A DNA stretch of 64,000 nucleotides, taken from contig NZ_JAPPRJ010000001.1 of NCBI RefSeq assembly GCF_026672545.1, positions 1,178,001-1,242,000 of the forward strand, written 5' to 3'. The stretch is from Rhizobium sp. SL86. GTDB lineage: Bacteria > Pseudomonadota > Alphaproteobacteria > Rhizobiales > Rhizobiaceae. The notes under the pieces are model-generated. The model was not told where the DNA came from and searched no databases. It saw only the letters and a list, made by a program, of their open reading frames with translations. Below are positions 18,209-26,496 of the stretch, piece after piece. The first letter of the stretch is position 1; each line of letters starts with the position of its first letter. A program made the position numbers and the translations under genes.

Positions 18209-19396
18209 CCGCTGCCGTGCCCCGTTTGCACCTGATTGAGTTGGATAAAATGAAGAAACTTGATGCCGAGAGCCCCGAGACCAAGAGCGCCGATATCATC
18301 TCCGGCAACGTCGAGGTGCTGAAGTCCCTGTTCCCCGACGCCATTACGGAAGGGAAGATCGACTTCGAGGTGCTGAAGGTTCTGCTCGGCGGTGCCGTCG
18401 ATGGTCGGGAGGAGAAGTACGGTCTGAATTGGCATGGCAAACGCCGGGCCCGGCAGATCGCTTTGACGCCATCGACCGGCACGCTGCTGCCTTGCCCGAC
18501 GGAGAGCGTCGACTGGGATACGACGCACAACCTGATGATCGAGGGCGACAACCTAGAAGTACTGAAGCTCTTGCAGAAGAGTTATGCTGGAAAATTGAAG
18601 CTGATCTACATTGATCCGCCCTATAACACTGGAAAAGACTTTGTTTATCCGGATGATTTTCGGAACAATATAAAGAATTACCTTGAACTAACAGCTCAAG
18701 TAGAGAGCGACCGCAAGATCAGTTCAAACACGGAGGCTTCCGGTCGTTTCCATACCGATTGGCTCAATATGATGCTACCCCGTCTGAGGCTGGCGCGTTC
18801 GCTCTTGCGCGAGGATGGGATAATTGCGGTCAGCATAGATGACGCCGAAATCGCAAACCTTCGGAGTGTTCTTTCTGAGGTTTTTGGTATCGAGAATTTT
18901 GTTGCAAATATTACTTGGGAGAAAGGTCGAAAAAACGATGCGAAGTTATTTTCGGCAGGCCACGAGTACCTCGTGATTTTTGCCAAGTCGTTGTCGTCTC
19001 TTCGCGATGCAGGCGTTATTTGGCGCGAGGAAAAGCCTGGCGCTCGCGAAATTTGGGAAAAATATCTTGAGCTTAGGATGCAGCACCAAACTGATGAACG
19101 CGCTATCGAACGCGACCTTCAGCAATGGTACTCCGACCTTCCGAAGGGCCATCCATCCAAGAAATGGAGCCGCTATAAGCGAGTTGATCGAAACGGTCCG
19201 TGGAGAGATCGCGATATTTCGTGGCCGGGCGGTGGCGGGCCAAAGTATGAGATTATTCATCCCATAACAAAACTACCGTGCGCGATACCGGAAGCTGGAT
19301 GGCGCTTCTCTAATCGGCGGGGTTAGGTCAAGCGTCTATCTCATATTTCGGCGGTCGCCTCAGCTCTTGGCCGAGACGACCTGAGCTATAGTCCCC

Positions 19397-20149
19397 CTAT
19401 GCGCGATCTGCTGCAATCGCCCAATTGTGGAGGCACCGATCGAGACCGATAGCAATCTCAAGAACGAGGACATCGTGCTCTCGTGTTACGCCGCCTTTTG
19501 AACGGGAGACGAACTTGCGGGGGAAGTCTGTCCTACGTGAGATCGAGCAGACCTCCATCCACTTGAAGCCGTTGTCGATCTCAACGTCCATCGTGACCTG
19601 GGAATAGCTCGGCAGCCGATCGGATTCAACGATCCGGGTTGGAAGGTTGATTATCGATGCAATCATCTTTCGGACGGGTTCCAAGCATGCCGCGTGATAG
19701 TCCATGCCCGTGTCCGCGGTGAACGCTGCCTGGAACTCCATCTGCCAGAATTCCTTCAGGCGCATGTGGGCAGTGGTCTGCTCCTGCTCTCGACGATAGG
19801 AGCGGCCGGCCTGCCAGACGCAAAGTGGCAGCTTCGTCCCTGAGTGGCCGTCAAGAAGGTGGTTCATGTATGCGTAGGTTGATGGCGTTGTCTCCGGTCG
19901 GAGGACAAGCTCGGTCTCTGTCAGGGTGATCTTTTCCTGAACCCATATGTCCGCGTTTTCATAGGCGTCGGAGATCATATGGCGTGGGATGAGCGTTGGT
20001 GCCTCGACCCGGCGCATGTCCCAGGCGGGATTGATGGAACGAAGGAAGGCCCTGACCTCTTCCGAGAAATGGCGGATGAACTCCTCGCGCCGAAGGATTT
20101 CGCGTTCCTCCCAATGCACGAGCGAATTTACGTTGAGAATGCTGAGCAT
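19397..20149 (-). CDS. Stand-alone glycyl-tRNA-synthetase-like class II catalytic core
   Basis: The 250-aa protein has all three class II aminoacyl-tRNA synthetase motifs. A motif 1-like helix and strand ends in VEAPTLIP (about 48-55); RPETTPSTYAYM (84-95) precedes motif 2, GRSYRRE...RLKEFWQMEF (115-139); motif 3 is EIAIGLDR (231-238). The segment MEVCSISRRTDF is close to the glycine-specific region of GlyRS. There is no C-terminal anticodon-binding domain, so it is either a truncated synthetase or a GlyRS-core paralogue with another acceptor. A strong AGGAGAG lies 7 nt before the ATG. It sits inside the element that splits mod, on the same strand as the transposase. Resistance to a synthetase inhibitor or aminoacylation of a non-tRNA acceptor are open possibilities. 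Confidence 0.82.
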   Translation of the reverse strand: MLSILNVNSLVHWEEREILRREEFIRHFSEEVRAFLRSINPAWDMRRVEAPTLIPRHMISDAYENADIWVQEKITLTETELVLRPETTPSTYAYMNHLLDGHSGTKLPLCVWQAGRSYRREQEQTTAHMRLKEFWQMEFQAAFTADTGMDYHAACLEPVRKMIASIINLPTRIVESDRLPSYSQVTMDVEIDNGFKWMEVCSISRRTDFPRKFVSRSKGGVTREHDVLVLEIAIGLDRCLHNWAIAADRA

Positions 20150-20193
20150 GGCTTACTCTCCTGGTAGCCACTGAAGGATGAGGTGAAGTTTTA

Positions 20194-20237
20194 CGTCCAG
20201 TCGTTCGCGCATAAACGCGCGGCATCACGACTGGACG
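20194..20237 (-). promoter_or_regulatory. Strong compound hairpin in the leader of the synthetase-like gene
   Basis: An 11-bp perfect outer stem (CGTCCAGTCGT at 20194-20204 with ACGACTGGACG at 20227-20237) encloses a 5-bp GC inner stem (CGCGC/GCGCG) with a 6-nt loop and a 5-nt bulge. It lies about 45 nt upstream of the synthetase-like ATG and inside the mobile element. It could be a leader structure, part of the element's guide RNA, or a transposition site. No poly-T tail follows on the gene strand. Confidence 0.6.
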
Positions 20238-20405
20238 CGAAGACCTCGTCCGCCGAACACGCACACGAAGATATTCCGCAGGATGCGGCCTTTCTTCATT
20301 GATGGTGCTGTCAAATTGCTCATAGTCTGCATACATGCCCCAGAGGCTGCGGAGGGTCAACCCGTGTCGAACTGGTTCTCGGCATTCAACGTCTTTTCGC
20401 GGCCC

Positions 20406-20478
20406 GCGCTTCTCTCCGGGATCGGCACTCGGCCCTCCCATGATGGGGTCCAGTAGATGATGTGGCCCAATCTATGCT
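20406..20478 (+). ncRNA. Candidate bridge/seek RNA guide segments
   Basis: Inside the element's non-coding stretch, GCGCTTCTCT (20406-20415) is identical to the ten bases ending at the left insertion point (19302-19311). ATCTATGCT (20470-20478) is identical to the nine bases at the element's right end (21781-21789). Both matches stop exactly at the CT core and lie 63 nt apart in the same orientation. This is what is expected of the left target guide and left donor guide of an IS110 bridge RNA. Complementary right-side guides were not found, and the guide strand is opposite to the transposase, so the extent and strand of the RNA are tentative. Confidence 0.45.
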
Positions 20479-20615
20479 GCATCCTGATGACTGATCATCG
20501 GAATAAACGCCGCCACGAGCTCACATCACCATCGTCCGCGAAGGACGTCTTCCGCCGCTACGCTGCTACGCGGAACCTTGAATTCGAACCTTTCGATTGC
20601 CTCTGTGGCTGACTG

Positions 20616-21662
20616 TCATGCCGCGACCGTTGAGACGGTGTCCTCCCTTGTCCAGCGGAATTCCGAGCCATCCACCCACATGCGATGCATGACGACCGCG
20701 AGACGGCGGGCCAGTGCGACCTTGGCCTTCTTGCTGCCATGCCGCTTGGCAATGTTCATGGCCCATGCCTTCAGCCAGCACCATTTCACCACGCGCGTCA
20801 TCATCGATTGGGCGGCCTCATAGAGCAGTCGCCGCATCATGGCATCCCCGCGTAGAGAGATGTGGCCGACACGGCTCACTTCGCCGGATTGTTTCAGGAC
20901 AGGGGTGAGGCCCAATATCGCTCCGACCGATCGGGAATGACGAAACCTGCTGGGAATATCGATCGTCGAGACATAGGCGAGCGAGACGATCGGTCCAACG
21001 CCAGGCACCGTCATCAATCGCCTGCAAACCTCATCCTGCTTCGCTTCGGCTAGGACCCTCTTTTCAAGTTTGGCAAGACCTTCGCGCAACTTGCGCCGCC
21101 CGGCGAGCAGTGGCTCCATGATTTCCGCCAGCTCAGTGTCGTGTTCGACAAGTTCGAGAATCCTTCTCTCGAACATGCCGCCCGAGGCCTGACCGACCTT
21201 CAGTCCGAAGTTGCGCAGGAGCCCGCGCATCTCGTTCTCCAAATCGATCGCCTTTTCCTGCAGCAACGATCGGGCCGTTAGCAAGGCGCGGCGCTTCTGG
21301 CTGGTGAGCGTCTTCACATGCACGTCCTTGAACAAGCCGACCCGCATCATGTGGGCGATGCCGCGTGCATCGTTCCTGTCGCTTTTGTTCTGCTGCAGGG
21401 CGTCCAGGAATGCCTTGGTATGGCGCGTCTCGATGCAGAATACCGGGAGGCCAGCTTTTGCCAACCCTTCAAACAGCCATTGGGACAAAGGGCCAGCCTC
21501 AACGCCCACCCTCTCCAAGCTGAATGCCGGATCGCTCAGGATGCTAACGAGGTCATCAGGGTGGGAGACCACCTTCCGTTCCCGGCATAGCTTTCCGTTT
21601 TCATCGACGATACAGACGCTCGTCTCTTTGACCGAGACATCGAGGCCGACATAGTGTTTCAT
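20616..21662 (-). CDS. IS110-family transposase (DEDD plus Tnp_20)
   Basis: This 348-aa RNA-guided-type recombinase has the RuvC-like DEDD N-domain, with Asp8 (YVGLDVS), Glu55 (GVEAGP), and Asp95 and Asp98 (SDRNDARGIAH). The C-terminal Tnp_20 domain contains VPGVGPIVSLAYVSTI and the segment GLTPVLKQSGEVSRVGHISLRGDAMMRRLL with the conserved serine. Its length is normal for the family and the frame is intact, so the element may still be active. A GGGAG lies upstream of the ATG. The 125 bp between the start and the right end of the element hold no gene. Confidence 0.95.
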   Translation of the reverse strand: MKHYVGLDVSVKETSVCIVDENGKLCRERKVVSHPDDLVSILSDPAFSLERVGVEAGPLSQWLFEGLAKAGLPVFCIETRHTKAFLDALQQNKSDRNDARGIAHMMRVGLFKDVHVKTLTSQKRRALLTARSLLQEKAIDLENEMRGLLRNFGLKVGQASGGMFERRILELVEHDTELAEIMEPLLAGRRKLREGLAKLEKRVLAEAKQDEVCRRLMTVPGVGPIVSLAYVSTIDIPSRFRHSRSVGAILGLTPVLKQSGEVSRVGHISLRGDAMMRRLLYEAAQSMMTRVVKWCWLKAWAMNIAKRHGSKKAKVALARRLAVVMHRMWVDGSEFRWTREDTVSTVAA

Positions 21663-22802
21663 GGTTGCGCTCCCTGCAAGATGGTTGTGCCTGGTTTCCG
21701 ACCGGCCACTTGTATCATCGGCAGTGCGGTGCAGCTCCTTCTTCCGGGCGGATGAGCTGGGGCACGAAGCCGATTAGCCCATCTATGCTCAACCTGAAGA
21801 GATGCAGCGCCAAATCAAGCTCGGGCTTGTCGAATTTCGCGAGGATCATACTGAGCCTCCATTCAGAAAGGCGCATATCCGGCCTATTCCGGATGAACTG
21901 GAAACTGATTCTGAAGAGGATGCGGACGAAAGTTCCGGCGAGGGAAGCGAGGAGTTCGCCAACCAAGTCAGGTCTACCTACTTCTACAAGCAATCACAGG
22001 TATCTGTGAAGGAAATGCGTGCTCTGATGGGGGAGAAGGTCTTCAACAATCCCAAAGACTGCGAGGAGTTAGCACGGCTATTTGACTATTGTACATCTTC
22101 TGACCGCGATGCGTTGTTTCTAGATTTCTTCGCAGGTAGCGGAACGTCTGGGGAGGCAGTCTGGAGACTTAACGCGCGCGATGGCGGTCAAAGACGGTGG
22201 ATAATGGTGCAACTGCCAGAACCGCTTGATCCTACGAAGAAAGAGCAAAAGATCGCGGCGAAGTTCTGCAGTTCAATCCAAAAGCCTATGACGATCGCCG
22301 AACTTACAAAGGAGCGCCTCCGACGTGCTGGTGCAAAGGTGAAAGCAGATAATCCGCTATTTGTTGGAGATATCGGCTTTCGCGTCTTTAGGCTCGCGTC
22401 ATCAAACATCCGCGCATGGGAACCCGACGCCACCGATCTTGAAGACAGCCTTTTGAAGAATGCCGAGCACCTCATTCAGGGCCGCAGGGAGCAAGACGTG
22501 CTCTATGAGCTCTTGCTCAAGCTCGGCCTTGACCTCTGCGTTCCGATCGAAACCAAGACGGTGGCCGGCAAGACGGTTCATTCCATTGGCGGTGGCACGC
22601 TGATCGTCTGTCTCGCTGACGGCCTGACCAAGGACGTGGTGGAGGAACTCGCGAAAGGCATCGTCGAATGGCGGAAGGCGCTGGCGCCGGCCGTCGATAC
22701 GCGCGTCGTGTTCAAGGATACCGGCTTCGCCGACGATATCGCCAAGACCAACATGGCCGCGATCCTGAACCAAGCCGGCATCGCCGACGTGCGGAGCTTG
22801 TG

Positions 22803-23327
22803 ATGAGCGCCAACACCTTTCTTTATTTCGCCTATGGTTCGAACATGCTCGCAGCACGCCTCCAGGCGCCGGAGCGTTGCCCCTCGGCGCGCGCACGTGG
22901 CGTTGCGGAACTGCGCGGTTACGAGTTGCGCTGGCACAAGCGCAGCACGAAGGACCATTCAGGCAAGTGCGATATTGTTGCCAGCGACGTTTCCGGCGCT
23001 GTGACTTTCGGCGTGCTCTATGAAATCTCGAATGACGAAAGGGCCGCGCTCGACCGCGAGGAAGGGCTGAACAAAGGCTACAATGCCATCGAGCCAAACG
23101 TCTTCTTTGGCGGTTCGCCTTTGCCGGCACAGAGCTATCAAGCGTCGATCACCGATCCCACGCTTCGTCCCTACACTTGGTATCGCGACTTGGTAATTGC
23201 CGGGGCGAAACAACATGACCTACCGATGTCCTATATTTCTGGTCTCGAATCTGTGGCCGCCGACGAAGACACAGACCGTGTTCGCCACGACAAGAACATG
23301 GCGCTGATCGGCGAGGCGCGCGCATGA
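22803..23327 (+). CDS. Gamma-glutamylcyclotransferase-like (AIG2/GGCT fold) protein
   Basis: The 174-aa protein shows FAYGSNM near residues 9-15, the substrate-loop signature of the GGCT-like superfamily, and LDREEG near 82-87 with the candidate catalytic glutamate. The start is the ATG overlapping the mod stop (TGATG), and the stop overlaps the res ATG. It is therefore locked between mod and res. GGCT-fold proteins cut gamma-glutamyl amide bonds. Its part in restriction is unknown, but it is tightly coupled in translation and unlikely to be there by chance. Confidence 0.85.
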   Translation: MSANTFLYFAYGSNMLAARLQAPERCPSARARGVAELRGYELRWHKRSTKDHSGKCDIVASDVSGAVTFGVLYEISNDERAALDREEGLNKGYNAIEPNVFFGGSPLPAQSYQASITDPTLRPYTWYRDLVIAGAKQHDLPMSYISGLESVAADEDTDRVRHDKNMALIGEARA

Positions 23328-26311
23328 AGCTGCATTTCGAACCCGATCTCGACTACCAGAAGCGCGCGATCGAAGCCGTCGCGGACCTGTTCCGTGGACA
23401 GGAAATCAACCGCACCGAATTCACCGTCACCCGGCGGGAGGCGGGCGGACTTCAGGGCGAACTCGGCCTGGTCGAAAGCGAACTCGGCATCGGCAATCGG
23501 CTCACGCTGCTGGATGACGAGATCATCGCCAATCTGAAGGATATTCAGCTCCGCAACGGCTTGGCGCCATCCTCCGCGCTGACCTCTGGCGACTTCACGG
23601 TGGAAATGGAGACAGGCACGGGCAAGACCTATGTCTATCTCCGCACCATTTTCGAGCTGAACAAGCTCTTTGGCTTCACCAAATTCGTCATCGTCGTGCC
23701 GTCGGTCGCGATCAAGGAGGGCGTCTACAAGACGCTCCAGATCACCGAGGAGCATTTCAAGGGCCTCTATTCGGGACAGCCTTTCGACTATTTCCTCTAC
23801 GACTCCACCAAGCTCGGCCAGGTGCGCAATTTCGCGACCAGTCCCAACATCCAGATCATGGTGGTGACGGTCGGCGCCATCAACAAGAAGGATGTGAACA
23901 ACCTCTACAAGGACAGCGAGAAGACGGGCGGCGAGCGGCCGATCGACCTCATCCGCGCGACTCGACCGATCCTGATCGTGGACGAACCGCAGAGCGTCGA
24001 CGGCGGCCTTTCTGGCGCTGGCAAGAATGCCCTCGGCGAGATGAATCCGCTTTGCACGCTGCGCTATTCGGCGACCCACGTCGACAAACATCACATGGTG
24101 TTCCGCCTGGACGCGGTCGATGCCTACGAGCGCAAGCTGGTCAAGCAGATCGAAGTCGCCTCGCTCGAAGTGGAGGGCGGGCACAACAAGGCCTATGTCC
24201 GTTTCGTCTCCGCAAGCAACGCCAAGGGAACCATCACCGCGCGCGTTGAGATCGACGTGCTCGATGGCAAACAAGTGCGTCGCCAGGAGGTGACGGTTCA
24301 GGATGGCGACGATCTGGAGGAACTGACCAAGCGCGCGATTTACGCCGATTGCCGGATCGGCGAGATCCGCGCCGGACGCGACAATCAGTTCCTGGAGGTG
24401 AAGCTGCCGGGGAGTGAAGAGTTTCTCCAGCCCGGCCAAGCCGTCGGCGATGTTGATGCCGACGCGCTGAAGCGCCTGATGATCCGCCGTACGATCCACG
24501 AGCATTTGGTAAAGGAGAAGCGCTTGGCGCCGCTCGGCATCAAGGTGCTGAGCCTGTTCTTCATCGATGCGGTGGAGCACTACCGCTCCTACGACGCCGA
24601 TGGAAATCCCGTGAAGGGCAAATATGCCCGCATCTTCGAGGAAGAGTATCGCCGCGCGGCGAAGCTTCCGGATTTCGTCAGCCTGTTCAAGGAGGTCGAC
24701 GTAACGTCGGAAGCCGAGGAGGTGCACGACGGCTATTTCTCGATCGACAAGGCGCGGCGCTGGACCGATACGGCCGACAACAATCAGGCAGGCCGCGACA
24801 ATGCCGAGCGTGCCTACAACCTGATCATGAAGGACAAGGAGAAGCTGCTCAGCTTCGAGACGAAGCTGAAGTTCATCTTTTCGCACTCGGCCCTGAAGGA
24901 GGGCTGGGACAATCCCAACGTCTTCCAGATCTGTGCGCTCCGCGAGATCGGCACCGAGCGCGAGCGGCGGCAGACCATCGGCCGTGGTCTTAGACTGTGC
25001 GTGAACCAGAATGGCGAACGCCTGCGCGGCTTCGACATCAACACGCTGACCGTCATCGCCACCGAGAGCTATGAGGACTTCGCCGAGAACCTGCAGAAGG
25101 AGATCGAGAAGGACACCGGCATCAAGTTCGGCATCGTCGAAAAGCACCAGTTCGCGACCATCCCCGTGGTCAATCCGGACGGCTCGACCGGAATGCTGGG
25201 TTTCGAGGAATCTGCCGCCATCTTCGATCACTTGAAGGCCGAAGGCTTCGTCGACACGAAGGGCAAGGTGCAGGATACACTCCGCACCGCCCTGAAGGAC
25301 GGAACGCTAGCGCTGCCAGCGGCTCTGGCCGCCCACCTTGGCGCAGTTCGCGACGTACTGAAGAAGGTCGCCGGGAAGCTCGACATCAAGAACGCCGACG
25401 AGCGCGTCACCGTCAAGACACGGCAAGCCATACTGGAAAGCGCCGAATTCCAGGCGCTCTGGGATCGCATCAAGCACAAGACGACCTATCGCGTTCACTT
25501 CGACAATGAAAAGCTGATCGCCGATTGTGCCAAGGCCATCGCCAACGGCCCGCCGGTCTCAAAGGCTCGTGTGCGGGTCAGGAAGGCCGACCTTTCCATC
25601 GGTCAAGGTGGTGTCGAGGCCAAGGAGCACGACAAGAACAGCGGGACGATCATCACGATCGAGGAAGGCGACATTGTCCTGCCCGACGTGCTGACCGATC
25701 TTCAGGACCGGACCCAGCTCACCCGCAAGAGCCTCGTCCGCATTCTGACCGAGTGCGGCCGCTTGACCGACTTCAAGCGCAATCCGCAAGCATTCATCGA
25801 GATCGCCGGCGAGGTCATCAACCGGACCAAGCGTTTGGCCATTGTCGACGGCATCAAATATCAGCGGATCGGCGACGAGCACTATTACGCGCAGGAGCTT
25901 TTCGCGCAGGAGGAACTGACCGGCTATTTGCGCAACATGCTCAAGGACGCGCAGAAGTCGGTCTTCGAGCACGTCGTCTATGATTCCGGAGGTGTTGAAC
26001 GGACATTCGCAGAGCAGCTCGAAAAAAACGAGTCCGTGAAGATCTACGCCAAGCTGCCTGGGTGGTTCAAAGTGCCGACTCCGCTCGGCACCTACAATCC
26101 CGATTGGGCGGTTCTGGTCGAAGTCAGTGGCGAAGAGCGTCTCTATTTCGTCGTAGAGACCAAAGGCAGCCTCTTCGTGGATGATTTGCGCGACATCGAA
26201 GCCGGCAAAATCGCGTGCGGGGAGGCGCACTTCAGCGCACTCGCCTCCGGACCGAACCCAGCTCGATACATCAAGGCCAGAACGGTCGACGACCTGATGG
26301 ATCACACGTAA
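23324..26311 (+). CDS. res: Type III restriction enzyme Res subunit (DEAD/DEAH helicase-nuclease)
   Basis: This 995-aa protein is a full-length type III Res. Walker A ETGTGKTYVYL is at about residues 95-105, the DEPQ box IVDEPQSVD at about 218-226, and helicase motif VI QTIGRGLRL at about 550. A C-terminal PD-(D/E)xK nuclease has NPDWAVL (about 925) and VVETKG (about 943). Res needs Mod for DNA recognition and cutting, and mod is split here, so the enzyme should be idle unless another Mod helps. The gene itself is intact and coupled to the GGCT-like gene by ATGA. Confidence 0.95.
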   Translation: MKLHFEPDLDYQKRAIEAVADLFRGQEINRTEFTVTRREAGGLQGELGLVESELGIGNRLTLLDDEIIANLKDIQLRNGLAPSSALTSGDFTVEMETGTGKTYVYLRTIFELNKLFGFTKFVIVVPSVAIKEGVYKTLQITEEHFKGLYSGQPFDYFLYDSTKLGQVRNFATSPNIQIMVVTVGAINKKDVNNLYKDSEKTGGERPIDLIRATRPILIVDEPQSVDGGLSGAGKNALGEMNPLCTLRYSATHVDKHHMVFRLDAVDAYERKLVKQIEVASLEVEGGHNKAYVRFVSASNAKGTITARVEIDVLDGKQVRRQEVTVQDGDDLEELTKRAIYADCRIGEIRAGRDNQFLEVKLPGSEEFLQPGQAVGDVDADALKRLMIRRTIHEHLVKEKRLAPLGIKVLSLFFIDAVEHYRSYDADGNPVKGKYARIFEEEYRRAAKLPDFVSLFKEVDVTSEAEEVHDGYFSIDKARRWTDTADNNQAGRDNAERAYNLIMKDKEKLLSFETKLKFIFSHSALKEGWDNPNVFQICALREIGTERERRQTIGRGLRLCVNQNGERLRGFDINTLTVIATESYEDFAENLQKEIEKDTGIKFGIVEKHQFATIPVVNPDGSTGMLGFEESAAIFDHLKAEGFVDTKGKVQDTLRTALKDGTLALPAALAAHLGAVRDVLKKVAGKLDIKNADERVTVKTRQAILESAEFQALWDRIKHKTTYRVHFDNEKLIADCAKAIANGPPVSKARVRVRKADLSIGQGGVEAKEHDKNSGTIITIEEGDIVLPDVLTDLQDRTQLTRKSLVRILTECGRLTDFKRNPQAFIEIAGEVINRTKRLAIVDGIKYQRIGDEHYYAQELFAQEELTGYLRNMLKDAQKSVFEHVVYDSGGVERTFAEQLEKNESVKIYAKLPGWFKVPTPLGTYNPDWAVLVEVSGEERLYFVVETKGSLFVDDLRDIEAGKIACGEAHFSALASGPNPARYIKARTVDDLMDHT

Positions 26312-26496
26312 GCCGCTCTCCTTCGCGAGGGCTGCCGCCCGTCAATTGCCTTGCCACCTGGAGAGCGGCGAACATACGCCGGCACCAGGAAGTCAGAGCC
26401 TGCGCTTTGGCGGTGCCGGCGCGCAGGCGGCCGCTTTGAGGGGCAATCGCATCGGATTGCCGTTTCCTGAGAATGTGATAAAACCTCTGCTATATT

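Larger units (their letters stand above)
19312..21789. mobile_element. IS110-family element with tRNA-synthetase-like passenger, inserted in mod
   Basis: This 2478-bp insertion (counting one CT) lies between CT at 19310-19311 and CT at 21788-21789. Removing it with one CT exactly restores the mod reading frame, which fixes the boundaries. A short imperfectly placed inverted repeat, AATCGGC (19312-19318) and GCCGATT (21769-21775), lies at one end and 12 bp inside the other. IS110-family elements typically lack long terminal repeats and use a dinucleotide core. It contains a minus-strand transposase gene, a minus-strand class II synthetase-like gene, and about 465 bp of internal non-coding DNA. 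At 2.5 kb it is longer than a plain IS110 element (roughly 1.2-1.6 kb). Confidence 0.88.
18250..22803 (+). pseudogene. mod: Type III DNA methyltransferase Mod, split by an insertion
   Basis: Two separated parts form one gene: 18250-19311 (354 codons) and 21790-22803 (337 codons plus stop). Joined, they give a 691-aa beta-class N6-adenine or N4-cytosine methyltransferase. The first part begins MKKLDAESPETKSADI and has the catalytic DPPYNTG (about residues 123-129). The second holds the SAM-binding FFAGSGTSGEA (about joined residues 467-477). The left half now ends after six extra bases-worth of element-derived codons at a TAG (19324-19326). Joining TCT (19309-19311) to CAA (21790-21792) restores a continuous frame through the segment WRFS-QPEEMQ. 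Because catalytic and cofactor motifs lie in different halves, the split gene should be inactive unless the element is excised. An alternative GTG start lies at 18217. The stop overlaps the next gene as TGATG. Confidence 0.9.

Noticed and set aside
19959..20441. 160-codon minus-strand frame upstream of the synthetase-like gene
   Set aside because: Its second half is a shadow of the synthetase gene in another frame, and the first half lies over hairpins and guide-like DNA.
20150..20615. T-box riboswitch in front of the synthetase-like gene
   Set aside because: T-boxes are essentially a Gram-positive feature, and no specifier loop, T-box sequence or terminator/antiterminator pair is visible.
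23231..25231. 666-codon minus-strand frame opposite res
   Set aside because: It has no family features; the plus-strand frame has all type III Res motifs. High GC content produces such shadows.
12268..26311. DISARM or BREX assignment for the defence operon
   Set aside because: No DUF1998 (DrmB), DrmA, BrxZ/PglZ or BrxC-like genes are present; Mod and Res are type III and DUF4391 is not part of those systems.
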